A program made the position numbers and the translations under genes. A stretch of 64,000 nucleotides of DNA from Platycnemis pennipes (lineage: Eukaryota; Arthropoda; Insecta; Odonata; Platycnemididae). Of the stretch, positions 13,101 to 27,800 are shown in pieces (the stretch's first letter is position 1; each line of letters begins with the position of its first letter). A model generated the notes under the pieces. The model ran no database searches, was not told the DNA's origin, and worked only from the letters and a program-made list of their open reading frames with translations. The stretch is taken from contig OW121853.1 of assembly GCA_933228895.1 (NCBI GenBank), positions 120,858,133 to 120,922,132 on the forward strand, written 5' to 3'.

Positions 13101-15076
13101 GCAGCAATTTCTTGGAATCAAGCCACACTAAGAAAAATAGGATATTCAGGGGGAATATGATTGGCAAAATACAAGTTATTAGGATACTTTAAAAATAATT
13201 AACATGCCTCAGAGACGATTATGTTTATTTTTTTTCATTAAATTATTGCAGAAATTTCTTGGAATCAAGACACGCAATAACTAAAATAAGATATTCATTT
13301 AAAAAGAGTTGGTAAAATACAACTTATTACGATAAATGAAGCATATATAGCTAGTCTCTGAGACGATTCATTTTTATTTTGCAGGTAAATATTGCAGAAA
13401 TTTCCTTGAATCAAGCTACACAGTAAAAAAATAAGATATTTATCTGAAAATACTTGGTAAAATACCAGTTATTAGGATAAATTAAGAATATATAAACCGC
13501 CTCACTTACACACAAGTTATAAGGATGCATAAAGAATATTTAATCCGCCACTGACACGTTTTTTTATTTTGCAATCAATATATGGCAGAATAATTGTGGA
13601 ATTTATGCACTCTGTAGCTAATATCAGAAATTCAGCGGAAAATAATTGTTGTGTTAATTGCTGAAAAAATAAATCATGCTATAAAAAAAAAATAATTGCA
13701 GCAATTTCTTAGAATCAAGCGACGCAGTAAATATAATAAGAAATACTGCTGGCAAAAAATGGATTAAATACAAGTTATAAGAATAAAATAAAATAGTTTA
13801 ACCAACTCTGAGACAGTTTTTTTATATTATTTTCACAAATAAAAAAATAGAACACATACACAGATTTTTAAACGACTTTTTTTTATTTTTTTCCATGAAA
13901 TATTGCAGAAATTTCTTGGAATCAAAGAACGCAATAACGAAAATAAGAAATTCAGCAAAAATTATTGGTAAAATACGAGTTTTTTGGATAAATAAAGAGA
14001 ATTTAAACAGTCTCTGAAACAATTTTTTTTAAATTTGCTGTGAAGTATTGCAGCAATTTCTTGGAATCAAGCTACACTAACAAAAATAGGATATTCAGCG
14101 GGAAAATGATTGGTAAAATACAAGTTATTAGCATAATGAAATGAAGAAATTCAGAAACTAAAATAAAAAATTCTACTGAAATTAATTTGTATAACAGAAG
14201 TTATAATGATGCATAAAGAAGATTTAATTCAGTTTTTTTTCACTGACTCACTGATTCACTGACTCGTTTTTTTTATTTTGCATTGAATTTTTGCAAAAAT
14301 ATAGTGGAATTTATTCACTCTTTAGATAATATAAGAAATTCAGCTACAAATAATTGGTAAAATACAATTTATTAGAATAAAGTATTTTAACCCGCATCTG
14401 AGGTGATTTTTTTATTTTATAAGCAGAAATTACTTGGAATCAAGCAACACAGTAACTAAAATAAGATCTTCATCTGAAAATACTGGTAAAATACCAGTTA
14501 TTAGGATAAATTAGGAATGTATAAAGCGCCTCTCTTACACACTTACTTAAGTAATTCAGCAATAATTATTGGTAAAATACGAGTTTTTAGGATAAATAAA
14601 GAGAATTTAAACCGTCTCTGAGACATTTCTTTTATATTATTTTCACAAATATATTTCTAAAATTTCTTGGAATCATGGAGTGCCGCTCGAAAATAAGAAA
14701 TTTATCTGAAATAAATTGATATTATACAATTTGTAAGGATAAAAATAGAACATTTAAACAGATTTTGAACGACTTTTTTATACTTTTCCATGAAATATTA
14801 CAGAAATTTCTTGGTATCAAAGTACGCAGTAACGAAAATAAGAAATTCAGTTAAAATAATTGGTAAAATACCAGTTTTTGGGATAAATAAAGAGTAAATA
14901 AATCGTCTCTGAGACAATTTTTGTTTAATTTGCTGTGAAGTATAGTAGCAATTTCATGGTATAAAGCCAAAATACTTACAAAAATAGGATATTCAGCGGG
15001 AAAATGATTGGTAAAATACAAGTTATTAGGATAACTTAAAAATAGTTAACACGCCTGGGAGACGATTATATTTATT
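10191..15076 (+). repeat. Satellite A HOR copy 3
   Basis: This unit is 4,886 bp long, with the short 4.3-kb form and its TTACTTAAGT filler. It shares with copy 4 the variant TGCATTCGAAAAGAAG near 11671, where the others read TGCAGTACGAAAAGAAG. It keeps the common form ATTGCAGAAATTTC near 13246 and CAAAAATAGGATATTC near 14081, which separates it from copies 2 and 4. Confidence 0.93.
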
Positions 15077-18000
15077 TCTTTCCAGTGAATTATTGCAGAA
15101 ATTTCTAGGAATTAAGTCACGAAATAACAAAAATAAGAAATTCAATTAAATATATTTGGTAAAAGAAAACTTATTACGATAAATGAAGAATATATAATTC
15201 ACCTCTGAGGCGCTTTTTTGTATTTTTGCAGGAATATTTTCAGTAATTTCTTAGAATCAAGCGACGCAGTATTTTAATAGAAATACAGCTACAAAATAAT
15301 TGATAAAATACATGTTATTAGAATAAAATTAAAAACTTAAACTGATTCTCAGATAATTTTTTAAATTTTTTCCCTATAGTTTGCAAAAAATTTCTTGTAA
15401 TGAAGAAATGCAGAAACGAAAATAAAAAATTAGGCTAAAATTAATTTAAATAACACAAGCTATAAGGATTCGTAAAGAATATTTATACCGCCACTGACAC
15501 GTTTTCTTTTATTATGCAATGATTATTCTGTGGAATTTATGCACTGTAGCTAATATCAGAAATTCAGCTGAAAATAATTGGTGAAATACCTGTTATTAGA
15601 AAAAAATAAGAATATTTAAACCGACTCTGAGACAATTTTTTTAAAACTTTTCAAAAATATTGCAGAAATATATTGGAATCAAGGATTGCAGTACGAAAAT
15701 AAGAATTTCTGCTGAAATAAATTATTATAATACAATTTATTAGGATGAATATAGAATATTTAAACAGACTGACAATTTTTTTATTGTTTTTTTCCATTAA
15801 TATTACAGAAATTTTTTGGAATCAAAGCACACAGTAACGAAAATAAGAAATTCAGCTAAAATTAATTGGTATAATACGAGTTTTTAGGATAAATAAAGAA
15901 TATATAAACCGCCACTGAGAATTTTTTTTTATTTTGCATGGATTAATGCAGTAATTTCTTAAAAACAAGCGACGCAGTATTTAAAATAAGAAATGCAGCT
16001 AACAAATTATTGATAAAATACAAGTTATAAGAATAAACTAAAAATATTTAAGCCGACTCTGAGACCATTTCTTTATATTATTTTCACAGAAATATGCCAG
16101 AAATTTCTTGGAATCAAGGAGTGCAGCTCGAAAATATGAAATTCATCTTAAATAAATTGATATTATACAATTTAGGGGATAAATAGAATATTTAAACAGA
16201 TTTAAAACGATTATTTTTATTTTTTTTTATAAAATATTGCAAACATTTCTTTGAATCGAGGAACGCAGTAAAGAATATAAAAAATTCAGCTAAAATAATT
16301 GGTATAATACGAGTTTTTAGGATAAATAAAGAATAAATAAACCGCCTCTGAGAAAATTTTTTTAAAATTTGCTATGAATAATTGCAGCTACTCCTTGGAA
16401 TCAAACCACACGGTAAAAAAATATTTTTTTCAACGGGAAAATAATTGGTAAAATACAAGTTATTAGGATAAATTTGGAATATATAACCTCCCTCTGAGCT
16501 GATTTTTTAATAATAATTTCCCAAAAATATCGCAGACATTTCTTGAAATCAAGGAATGCATTCGAAAAGAAGAAATTCTGCTGAAATTAATTATGAATAT
16601 ACAATTTGTCAGGATAATGTAGAATATTTAAACAGACTGAGACTTTTTTAATATTTTTTTCCATAAAAAATTCCAGAAATTTCTTTGAAATAAAGCACGC
16701 AGTAACGAAAATAAGAAATTCAGCTAAAATAATTGGTATAATACGATGTTTAGGATAAATATAGAATATATGAAATGCCTCTGTGACAATTTTTTTTTAT
16801 TTTGCAGGGATTATTGCAGAAATTTCTGAGAATCATGTGACGCAGTATTTAAAATAAGAAATTCAGCTAAAAATATTTTTGGTAAAATACAAGTTATAAC
16901 GATAAATGAAGAATATATAACTAGCCTTTTAGACGATTCGTTTTGTATTTTGCAGTTAATTATTGCAGAATTTTCTTAGAATCAAGCGACGCAGTATTTA
17001 AAATAAAAATAGAGCTAAAAATAATTGATAAAATACATGTTATTAGAATTTAATAAAATAATTTAAACTGACTCTGAGATAATTTTTTTATCTTTTTTCC
17101 CTGAAATTTTGCGAAACAATTTCTTAGAATGAAGAAATACAGAAACGAAAATAAAAATTCGGCTGAAATTATATTGTATAACACAAGTTATAAGGATGCA
17201 AAAGGAATATTTAATCCGCCAAGGACACGTTTTTTTTATTTTGCATTGAATTATTGCAGAAATATTGTGGAATTTATGCACTCTATAGCTAATAAAAGAA
17301 AATCAGCTATAAATAATTGGTAAAATAAAATTTATTAGAATAAAGTAAGAATATTAAAACTAACTCTGAGACGATTTTTTGATATTTTTTCCATGAAATA
17401 TTCCAGAAATTTCTTGTAATCAAAGCACGCAGTAACGAAAATAAAAAATTCAGCTATAATGTATTCGTATAATACGAATTTTTAGGATAAATATAGAATA
17501 TATAAACCACCTCTGTGACAATTTTTTTTTAATTTTGCAGGGATTATTGCGGAAATTTCTGAGAATCAAGTGACGCAGTATATAAAATAAGCTATTCAGC
17601 TAAAATATTTGGTAAAATACAAGTTATTACGATAAGTGAAGACTGTATTAATCGCATCTGAGACGATTTTTTATATTTTTTCAGTGAAATATTGCAGAGA
17701 TTTCTTGGAATCTAGTAATGCAGTACCAAAATGAGAAATTCATCTGAAATAAATTGATCTTATGAAATTTGTTAAGATATAACTAGAACATATAAACAGA
17801 TTTTAAAACGACTATTTCATTCTTTTCCATGAAATATTGCAGACATTTCTTGAAATCGAGGCACGCAGGGAGTACGAATACAAAAAATCAGCTAAAATGA
17901 ATTGGTATAATACGAGTTTTTAGGATAAATAAAGAATAAATAAACCGTCTCTGAGACAATTCTTTTTAAATTTGCTGTTCAGTATTGCAGCAATTTCTTG

Positions 18001-19948
18001 GAATCAAGCCACACTAAGAAAAATAGGATATTCAGGGGGAATATGATTGGCAAAATACAAGTTATTAGGATACTTTAAAAATAATTAACATGCCTCAGAG
18101 ACGATTATGTTTATTTTTTTTCATTAAATTATTGAAGAAATTTCTTGGAATCAAGACACGCAATAACTAAAATAAGATATTCATTTAAAAAGAGTTGGTA
18201 AAATACAACTTATTACGATAAATGAAGCATATATAGCTAGTCTCTGAGACGATTCATTTTTATTTTGCAGGTAAATATTGCAGAAATTTCCTTGAATCAA
18301 GCTACACAGTAAAAAAATAAGATATTTATCTGAAAATACTTGGTAAAATACCAGTTATTAGGATAAATTAAGAATATATAAACCGCCTCACTTACACACA
18401 AGTTATAAGGATGCATAAAGAATATTTAATCCGCCACTGACACGTTTTTTTATTTTGCAATCAATATATGGCAGAATAATTGTGGAATTTATGCACTCTG
18501 TAGCTAATATCAGAAATTCAGCGGAAAATAATTGTTGTGTTAATTGCTGAAAAAATAAATCATGCTATAAAAAAAAAATAATTGCAGCAATTTCTTAGAA
18601 TCAAGCGACGCAGTAAATATAATAAGAAATACTGCTGGCAAAAAATGGATTAAATACAAGTTATAAGAATAAAATAAAATAGTTTAACCAACTCTGAGAC
18701 AGTTTTTTTATATTATTTTCACAAATAAAAAAATAGAACACATACACAGATTTTTAAACGACTTTTTTTTATTTTTTTCCATGAAATATTGCAGAAATTT
18801 CTTGGAATCAAAGAACGCAATAACGAAAATAAGAAATTCAGCAAAAATTATTGGTAAAATACGGATTTTTAGGATAAATAAAGAGAATTTAAACAGTCTC
18901 TGAAACAATTTTTTTTAAATTTGCTGTGAAGTATTGCAGCAATTTCTTGGAATCAAGCTACACTAACAGCGATTCAGCGGGAAAATGATTGGTAAAATAC
19001 AAGTTATTAGCATAATGAAATGAAGAAATTCAGAAACTAAAATAAAAAATTCTACTGAAATTAATTTGTATAACAGAAGTTATAATGATGCATAAAGAAG
19101 ATTTAATTCAGTTTTTTTTCACTGACTCACTGATTCACTGACTCGTTTTTTTTATTTTGCATTGAATTTTTGCAAAAATATAGTGGAATTTATTCACTCT
19201 TTAGATAATATAAGAAATTCAGCTACAAATAATTGGTAAAATATTAGAATAAAGTATTTTAACCCGCATCTGAGGTGATTTTTTTATTTTATAAGCAGAA
19301 ATTACTTGGAATCAAGCAACACAGTAACTAAAATAAGATCTTCATCTGAAAATACTGGTAAAATACCAGTTATTAGGATAAATTAGGAATGTATAAAGCG
19401 CCTCTCTTACACACTTACTTAAGTAATTCAGCAATAATTATTGGTAAAATACGAGTTTTTAGGATAAATAAAGAGAATTTAAACCGTCTCTGAGACATTT
19501 CTTTTATATTATTTTCACAAATATATTTCTAAAATTTCTTGGAATCATGGAGTGCCGCTCGAAAATAAGAAATTTATCTGAAATAAATTGATATTATACA
19601 ATTTGTAAGGATAAAAATAGAACATTTAAACAGATTTTGAACGACTTTTTTATACTTTTCCATGAAATATTACAGAAATTTCTTGGTATCAAAGTACGCA
19701 GTAACGAAAATAAGAAATTCAGTTAAAATAATTGGTAAAATACCAGTTTTTGGGATAAATAAAGAGTAAATAAATCGTCTCTGAGACAATTTTTGTTTAA
19801 TTTTCTGTGAAGTATAGTAGCAATTTCATGGTATAAAGCCAAAATACTTACAAAAATAGGATATTCAGCGGGAAAATGATTGGTAAAATACAAGTTATTA
19901 GGATAACTTAAAAATAGTTAACACGCCTGGGAGACGATTATATTTATT
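15077..19948 (+). repeat. Satellite A HOR copy 4 (mosaic of copy-2-like and copy-3-like)
   Basis: This unit is 4,872 bp long. Its left part carries the copy-3 variant TGCATTCGAAAAG near 16557. Its right part carries the two copy-2 variants, ATTGAAGAAATTTC near 18131 and AACAGCGATTCAGC near 18965. It also has private changes, for example GGTAAAATATTAG near 19233, which lacks 8 bases present in the others. The pattern suggests that exchange between repeat units produced it. Confidence 0.92.
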
Positions 19949-22900
19949 TCTTTCCAGTGAATTATTGCAGAAATTTCTAGGAATTAAGTCACGAAATAAC
20001 AAAAATAAGAAATTCAATTAAATATATTTGGTAAAAGAAAACTTATTACGATAAATGAAGAATATATAATTCACCTCTGAGGCGCTTTTTTGTATTTTTG
20101 CAGGAATATTTTCAGTAATTTCTTAGATTCAAGCGACGCAGTATTTTAATAGAAATACAGCTACAAAATAATTGATAAAATACATGTTATTAGAATAAAA
20201 TTAAAAACTTAAACTGATTCTCAGATAATTTTTTAAATTTTTTCCCTATAGTTTGCAAAAAATTTCTTGTAATGAAGAAATGCAGAAACGAAAATAAAAA
20301 ATTAGGCTAAAATTAATTTAAATAACACAAGCTATAAGGATTCGTAAAGAATATTTATACCGCCACTGACACGTTTTCTTTTATTATGCAATGATTATTC
20401 TGTGGAATTTATGCACTGTAGCTAATATCAGAAATTCAGCTGAAAATAATTGGTGAAATACCTGTTATTAGAAAAAAATAAGAATATTTAAACCGACTCT
20501 GAGACAATTTTTTTAAAACTTTTCAAAAATATTGCAGAAATATATTGGAATCAAGGATTGCAGTACGAAAATAAGAATTTCTGCTGAAATAAATTATTAT
20601 AATACAATTTATTAGGATGAATATAGAATATTTAAACAGACTGACAATTTTTTTATTGTTTTTTTCCATTAATATTACAGAAATTTTTTGGAATCAAAGC
20701 ACACAGTAACAAAAATAAGAAATTCAGCTAAAATTAATTGGTATAATACGAGATTTTAGGATAAATAAAGAATATATAAACCGCCACTGAGAATTTTTTT
20801 TTATTTTGCATGGATTAATGCAGTAATTTCTTAAAAACAAGCGACGCAGTATTTAAAATAAGAAATGCAGCTAACAAATTATTGATAAAATACAAGTTAT
20901 AAGAATAAACTAAAAATATTTAAGCCGACTCTGAGACCATTTCTTTATATTATTTTCACAGAAATATGCCAGAAATTTCTTGGAATCAAGGAGTGCAGCT
21001 CGAAAATATGAAATTCATCTTAAATAAATTGATATTATACAATTTAGGGGATAAATAGAATATTTAAACAGATTTAAAACGATTATTTTTATTTTTTTTA
21101 ATAAAATATTGCAAACATTTCTTTGAATCGAGGAACGCAGTAAAGAATATAAAAAATTCAGCTAAAATAATTGGTATAATACGAGTTTTTAGGATAAATA
21201 AAGAATAAATAAACCGCCTCTGAGAAAATTTTTTAAAAATTTGTTATGAATAATTGCAGCTACTCCTTGGAATCAAACCACACGGTAAAAAAATATTTTT
21301 TTCAACGGGAAAATAATTGGTAAAATACAAGTTATTAGGATAAATTTGGAATATATAACCTCCCTCTGAGCTGATTTTTTAATAATAATTTCCCATAAAT
21401 ATCGCAGACATTTCTTGAAATCAAGGAATGCAGTACGAAAAGAAGAAATTCTGCTGAAATTAATTATGAATATACAATTTGTCAGGATAATGTAGAATAT
21501 TTAAACAGACTGAGACTTTTTTAATATTTTTTTCCATAAAAAATTCCAGAAATTTCTTTGAAATAAAGCACGCAGTAACGAAAATAAGAATTTCAGCTAA
21601 AATAATTGGTATAATACGAATGTTTAGGATAAATATAGAATATATAAAAGGCCTCTGTGACAATTTTTTTTTAGTTTGCAGGGATTATTGCAGAAATTTC
21701 TGAGAATCATGTGACGCAGTATTTAAAATAAGAAATTCAGCTAAAAATATTTTTGGTAAAATACAAGTTATAACGATAAATGAAGAATATATAACTAGCC
21801 TTTTAGACGATTCGTTTTGTATTTTGCAGTTAATTATTGCAGAATTTTCTTAGAATCAAGCGACGCAGTATTTAAAATAAAAATAGAGCTAAAAATAATT
21901 GATAAAATACATGTTATTAGAATTTAATAAAATAATTTAAACTGACTCTGAGATAATTTTTTTATCTTTTTTCCCTGAAATTTTGCGAAACAATATCTTA
22001 GAATGAAGAAATACAGAAACGAAAATAAAAATTCGGCTGAAATTATATTGTATAACACAAGTTATAAGGATGCAAAAGGAATATTTAATCCGCCAAGGAC
22101 ACGTTTTTTTTATTTTGCATTGAATTATTGCAGAAATATTGTGGAATTTATGCACTCTATAGCTAATAAAAGAAAATCAGCTATAAATAATTGGTAAAAT
22201 ACAATTTATTAGAATAAAGTAAGAATATTAAAACTAACTCTGAGACGATTTTTTGATATTTTTTCCATGAAATATTCCAGAAATTTCTTGTAATCAAAGC
22301 ACGCAGTAACGAAAATAAAAAATTCAGCTATAATGTATTCGTATAATACGAATTTTTAGGATAAATATAGAATATATAAACCACCTCTGTGACAATTTTT
22401 TTTTAATTTTGCAGGGATTATTGCGGAAATTTCTGAGAATCAAGTGACGCAGTATATAAAATAAGCTATTCAGCTAAAATATTTGGTAAAATACAAGTTA
22501 TTACGATAAGTGAAGACTGTATTAATCGCATCTGAGACGATTTTTTATATTTTTTCAGTGAAATATTGCAGAGATTTCTTGGAATCTAGTAATGCAGTAC
22601 CAAAATGAGAAATTCATCTGAAATAAATTGATCTTATGCAATTTGTTAAGATATAACTAGAACATATAAACAGATTTTAAAACGACTATTTCATTCTTTT
22701 CCATGAAATATTGCAGACATTTCTTGAAATCGAGGCACGCAGGGAGTACGAATACAAAAAATCAGCTAAAATGAATTGGTATAATACGAGTTTTTAGGAT
22801 AAATAAAGAATAAATAAACCGTCTCTGAGACAATTCTTTTTAAATTTGCTGTTCAGTATTGCAGCAATTTCTTGGAATCAAGCCACACTAAGAAAAATAG

Positions 22901-24836
22901 GATATTCAGGGGGAATATGATTGGCAAAATACAAGTTATTAGGATACTTTAAAAATAATTAACATGCCTCAGAGACGATTATGTTTATTTTTTTTCATTA
23001 AATTATTGCAGAAATTTCTTGGAATCAAGACACGCAATAACTAAAATAAGATATTCATTTAAAAAGAGTTGGTAAAATACAACTTATTACGATAAATGAA
23101 GCATATATAGCTAGTCTCTGAGACGATTCATTTTTATTTTGCAGGTAAATATTGCAGAAATTTCCTTGAATCAAGCTACACAGTAAAAAAATAAGATATT
23201 TATCTGAAAATACTTGGTAAAATACCAGTTATTAGGATAAATTAGGAATATATAAACCGCCTCACTTACACACAAGTTATAAGGATGCATAAAGAATATT
23301 TAATCCGCCACTGACACGTTTTTTTATTTTGCAATCAATATATGGCAGAATAATTGTGGAATTTATGCACTCTGTAGCTAATATCAGAAATTCAGCGGAA
23401 AATAATTGTTGTGTTAATTGCTGAAAAAATAAATCATGCTATTAGAAAAAAATAATTGCAGCAATTTCTTAGAATCAAGCGACGCAGTAAATATAATAAG
23501 AAATACTGCTGGCAAAAAATGGATTATATACAAGTTATAAGAATAAAATAAAATAGTTTAACCAACTCTGAGACAGTTTTTTTATATTATTTTCACAAAT
23601 AAAAAAATAGAACACATACACAGATTTTTAAACGACTTTTTTTTATTTTTTTCCATGAAATATTGCAGAAATTTCTTGGAATCAAAGAACGCAATAACGA
23701 AAATAAGAAATTCAGCAAAAGTTATTGGTAAAATACGAGTTTTTAGGATAAATAAAGAGAATTTAAACAGTCTCTGAAACAATTTTTTTTAAATTTGCTG
23801 TGAAGTATTGCAGCAATTTCTTGGAATCAAGCTACACTAACAAAAATAGGATATTCAGCGGGAAAATGATTGGTAAAATACAAGTTATTAGCATAATGAA
23901 ATGAAGAAATTCAGAAACTAAAATAAAAAATTCTACTGAAATTAATTTGTATAACAGAAGTTATAATGATGCATAAAGAAGATTTAATTCCGTTTTTTTT
24001 CACTGACTCACTGATTCACTGACTCGTTTTTTTTATTTTGCATTGAATTTTTGCAAAAATATAGTGGAATTTATTCACTCTTTAGATAATATAAGAAATT
24101 CAGCTACAAATAATTGGTAAAATACAATTTATTAGAATAAAGTATTTTAACCCGCATCTGAGGTGATTTTTTTATTTTATAAGCAGAAATTACTTGGAAT
24201 CAAGCAACACAGTAACTAAAATAAGATCTTCATCTGAAAATACTGGTAAAATACCAGTTATTAGGATAAATTAGGAATGTATAAAGCGCCTCTCTTACAC
24301 ACTTACTTAAGTAATTCAGCAATAATTATTGGTAAAATACGAGTTTTTAGGATAAATAAAGAGAATTTAAACCGTCTCTGAGACAATTCTTTTATATTAT
24401 TTTCACAAATATATTTCTAAAATTTCTTGGAATCATGGAGTGCCGCTCGAAAATAAGAAATTTATCTGAAATAAATTGATATTATACAATTTGTAAGGAT
24501 AAAAATAGAACATTTAAACAGATTTTGAACGACTTTTTTATACTTTTCCATGAAATATTACAGAAATTTCTTGGTATCAAAGTACGCAGTAACGAAAATA
24601 AGAAATTCAGTTAAAATAATTGGTAAAATACCAGTTTTTGGGATAAATAAAGAGTAAATAAATCGTCTCTGAGACAATTTTTGTTTAATTTGCTGTGAAG
24701 TATAGTAGCAATTTCATGGTATAAAGCCAAAATACTTACAAAAATAGGATATTCAGCGGGAAAATGATTGGTAAAATACAAGTTATTAGGATAACTTAAA
24801 AATAGTTAACACGCCTGGGAGACGATTATATTTATT
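19949..24836 (+). repeat. Satellite A HOR copy 5
   Basis: This unit is 4,888 bp long. It shares several variants only with copy 6: CAATATCTTAG near 21991, GAGATTTTAGG near 20750, CAGTAACAAAAATAAG near 20705 and AATTCCGTTTTTTTT near 23988. These make copies 5 and 6 the closest pair in the window. At about 1.7 kb into the unit it has the copy-1 form TATAAAAGGCCTCTG. Confidence 0.93.
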
Positions 24837-27800
24837 TCTTTCCAGTGAATTATTGCAGAAATTTCTAGGAATTAAGTCACGAAATAACAAAAATAAGAAA
24901 TTCAATTAAATATATTTGGTAAAAGAAAACTTATTACGATAAATGAAGAATATATAATTCACCTCTGAGGCGCTTTTTTGTATTTTTGCAGGAATATTTT
25001 CAGTAATTTCTTAGAATCAAGCGACGCAGTATTTTAATAGAAATACAGCTACAAAATAATTGATAAAATACATGTTATTAGAATAAAATTAAAAACTTAA
25101 ACTGATTCTCAGATAATTTTTTAAATTTTTTCCCTATAGTTTGCAAAAAATTTCTTGTAATGAAGAAATGCAGAAACGAAAATAAAAAATTAGGCTAAAA
25201 TTAATTTAAATAACACAAGCTATAAGGATTCGTAAAGAATATTTATACCGCCACTGACACGTTTTCTTTTATTATGCAATGATTATTCTGTGGAATTTAT
25301 GCACTGTAGCTAATATCAGAAATTCAGCTGAAAATAATTGGTGAAATACCTGTTATTAGAAAAAAATAAGAATATTTAAACCGACTCTGAGACAATTTTT
25401 TTAAAACTTTTCAAAAATATTGCAGAAATATATTGGAATCAAGGATTGCAGTACGAAAATAAGAATTTCTGCTGAAATAAATTATTATAATACAATTTAT
25501 TAGGATGAATATAGAATATTTAAACAGACTGACAATTTTTTTATTGTTTTTTTCCATTAATATTACAGAAATTTTTTGGAATCAAAGCACACAGTAACAA
25601 AAATAAGAAATTCAGCTAAAATTAATTGGTATAATACGAGATTTTAGGATAAATAAAGAATATATAAACCGCCACTGAGAATTTTTTTTTATTTTGCATG
25701 GATTAATGCAGTAATTTCTTAAAAACAAGCGACGCAGTATTTAAAATAAGAAATGCAGCTAACAAATTATTGATAAAATACAAGTTATAAGAATAAACTA
25801 AAAATATTTAAGCCGACTCTGAGACCATTTCTTTATATTATTTTCACAGAAATATGCCAGAAATTTCTTGGAATCAAGGAGTGCAGCTCGAAAATATGAA
25901 ATTCATCTTAAATAAATTGATATTATACAATTTAGGGGATAAATAGAATATTTAAACAGATTTAAAACGATTATTTTTATTTTTTTTATAAAATATTGCA
26001 AACATTTCTTTGAATCGAGGAACGCAGTAAAGAATATAAAAAATTCAGCTAAAATAATTGGTATAATACGAGTTTTTAGGATAAATAAAGAATAAATAAA
26101 CCGCCTCTGAGAAAATTTTTTTAAAATTTGCTATGAATAATTGCAGCTACTCCTTAGAATCAAACCACACGGTAAAAAAATATTTTTTTCAACGGGAAAA
26201 TAATTGGTAAAATACAAGTTATTAGGATAAATTTGGAATATATAACCTCCCTCTGAGCTGATTTTTTAATAATAATTTCCCAAAAATATCGCAGACATTT
26301 CTTGAAATCAAGGAATGCAGTACGAAAAGAAGAAATTCTGCTGAAATTAATTATGAATATACAATTTGTCAGGATAATATAGAATATTTAAACAGACTGA
26401 GACTTTTTTAATATTTTTTTCCATAAAAACTTCCAGAAATTTCTTTGAAATAAAGCACGCAGTAACGAAAATAAGAAATTCAGCTAAAATAATTGGTATA
26501 ATACGATGTTTAGGATAAATATAGAATATATAAAAGGCCTCTGTGACAATTTTTTTTTATTTTGCAGGGATTATTGCAGAAATTTCTGAGAATCATGTGA
26601 CGCAGTATTTAAAATAAGAAATTCAGCTAAAAATATTTTTGGTAAAATACAAGTTATAACGATAAATGAAGAATATATAACTAGCCTTTTAGACGATTCG
26701 TTTTGTATTTTGCAGTTAATTATTGCAGAATTTTCTTAGAATCAAGCGACGCAGTATTTAAAATAAAAATAGAGCTAAAAATAATTGATAAAATACATGT
26801 TATTAGAATTTAATAAAATAATTTAAACTGACTCTGAGATAATTTTTTTATCTTTTTTCCCTGAAATTTTGCGAAACAATATCTTAGAATGAAGAAATAC
26901 AGAAACGAAAATAAAAATTCGGCTGAAATTATATTGTATAACACAAGTTATAAGGATGCAAAAGGAATATTTAATCCGCCAAGGACACGTTTTTTTTATT
27001 TTGCATTGAATTATTGCAGAAATATTGTGGAATTTATGCACTCTATAGCTAATAAAAGAAAATCAGCTATAAATAATTGGTAAAATACAATTTATTAGAA
27101 TAAAGTAAGAATATTAAAACTAACTCTGAGACGATTTTTTGATATTTTTTCCATGAAATATTCCAGAAATTTCTTGTAATCAAAGCACGCAGTAACGAAA
27201 ATAAAAAATTCAGCTATAATGTATTCGTATAATACGAATTTTTAGGATAAATATAGAATATATAAACCACCTCTGTGACAATTTTTTTTTAATTTTGCAG
27301 GGATTATTGCGGAAATTTCTGAGAATCAAGTGACGCAGTATATAAAATAAGCTATTCAGCTAAAATATTTGGTAAAATACAAGTTATTACGATAAGTGAA
27401 GACTGTATTAATCGCATCTGAGACGATTTTTTATATTTTTTCAGTGAAATATTGCAGAGATTTCTTGGAATCTAGTAATGCAGTACCAAAATGAGAAATT
27501 CATCTGAAATAAATTGATCTTATGCAATTTGTTAAGATATAACTAGAACATATAAACAGATTTTAAAACGACTATTTCATTCTTTTCCATGAAATATTGC
27601 AGACATTTCTTGAAATCGAGGCACGCAGGGAGTACGAATACAAAAAATCAGCTAAAATGAATTGGTATAATACGAGTTTTTAGGATAAATAAAGAATAAA
27701 TAAACCGTCTCTGAGACAATTCTTTTTAAATTTGCTGTTCAGTATTGCAGCAATTTCTTGGAATCAAGCCACACTAAGAAAAATAGGATATTCAGGGGGA

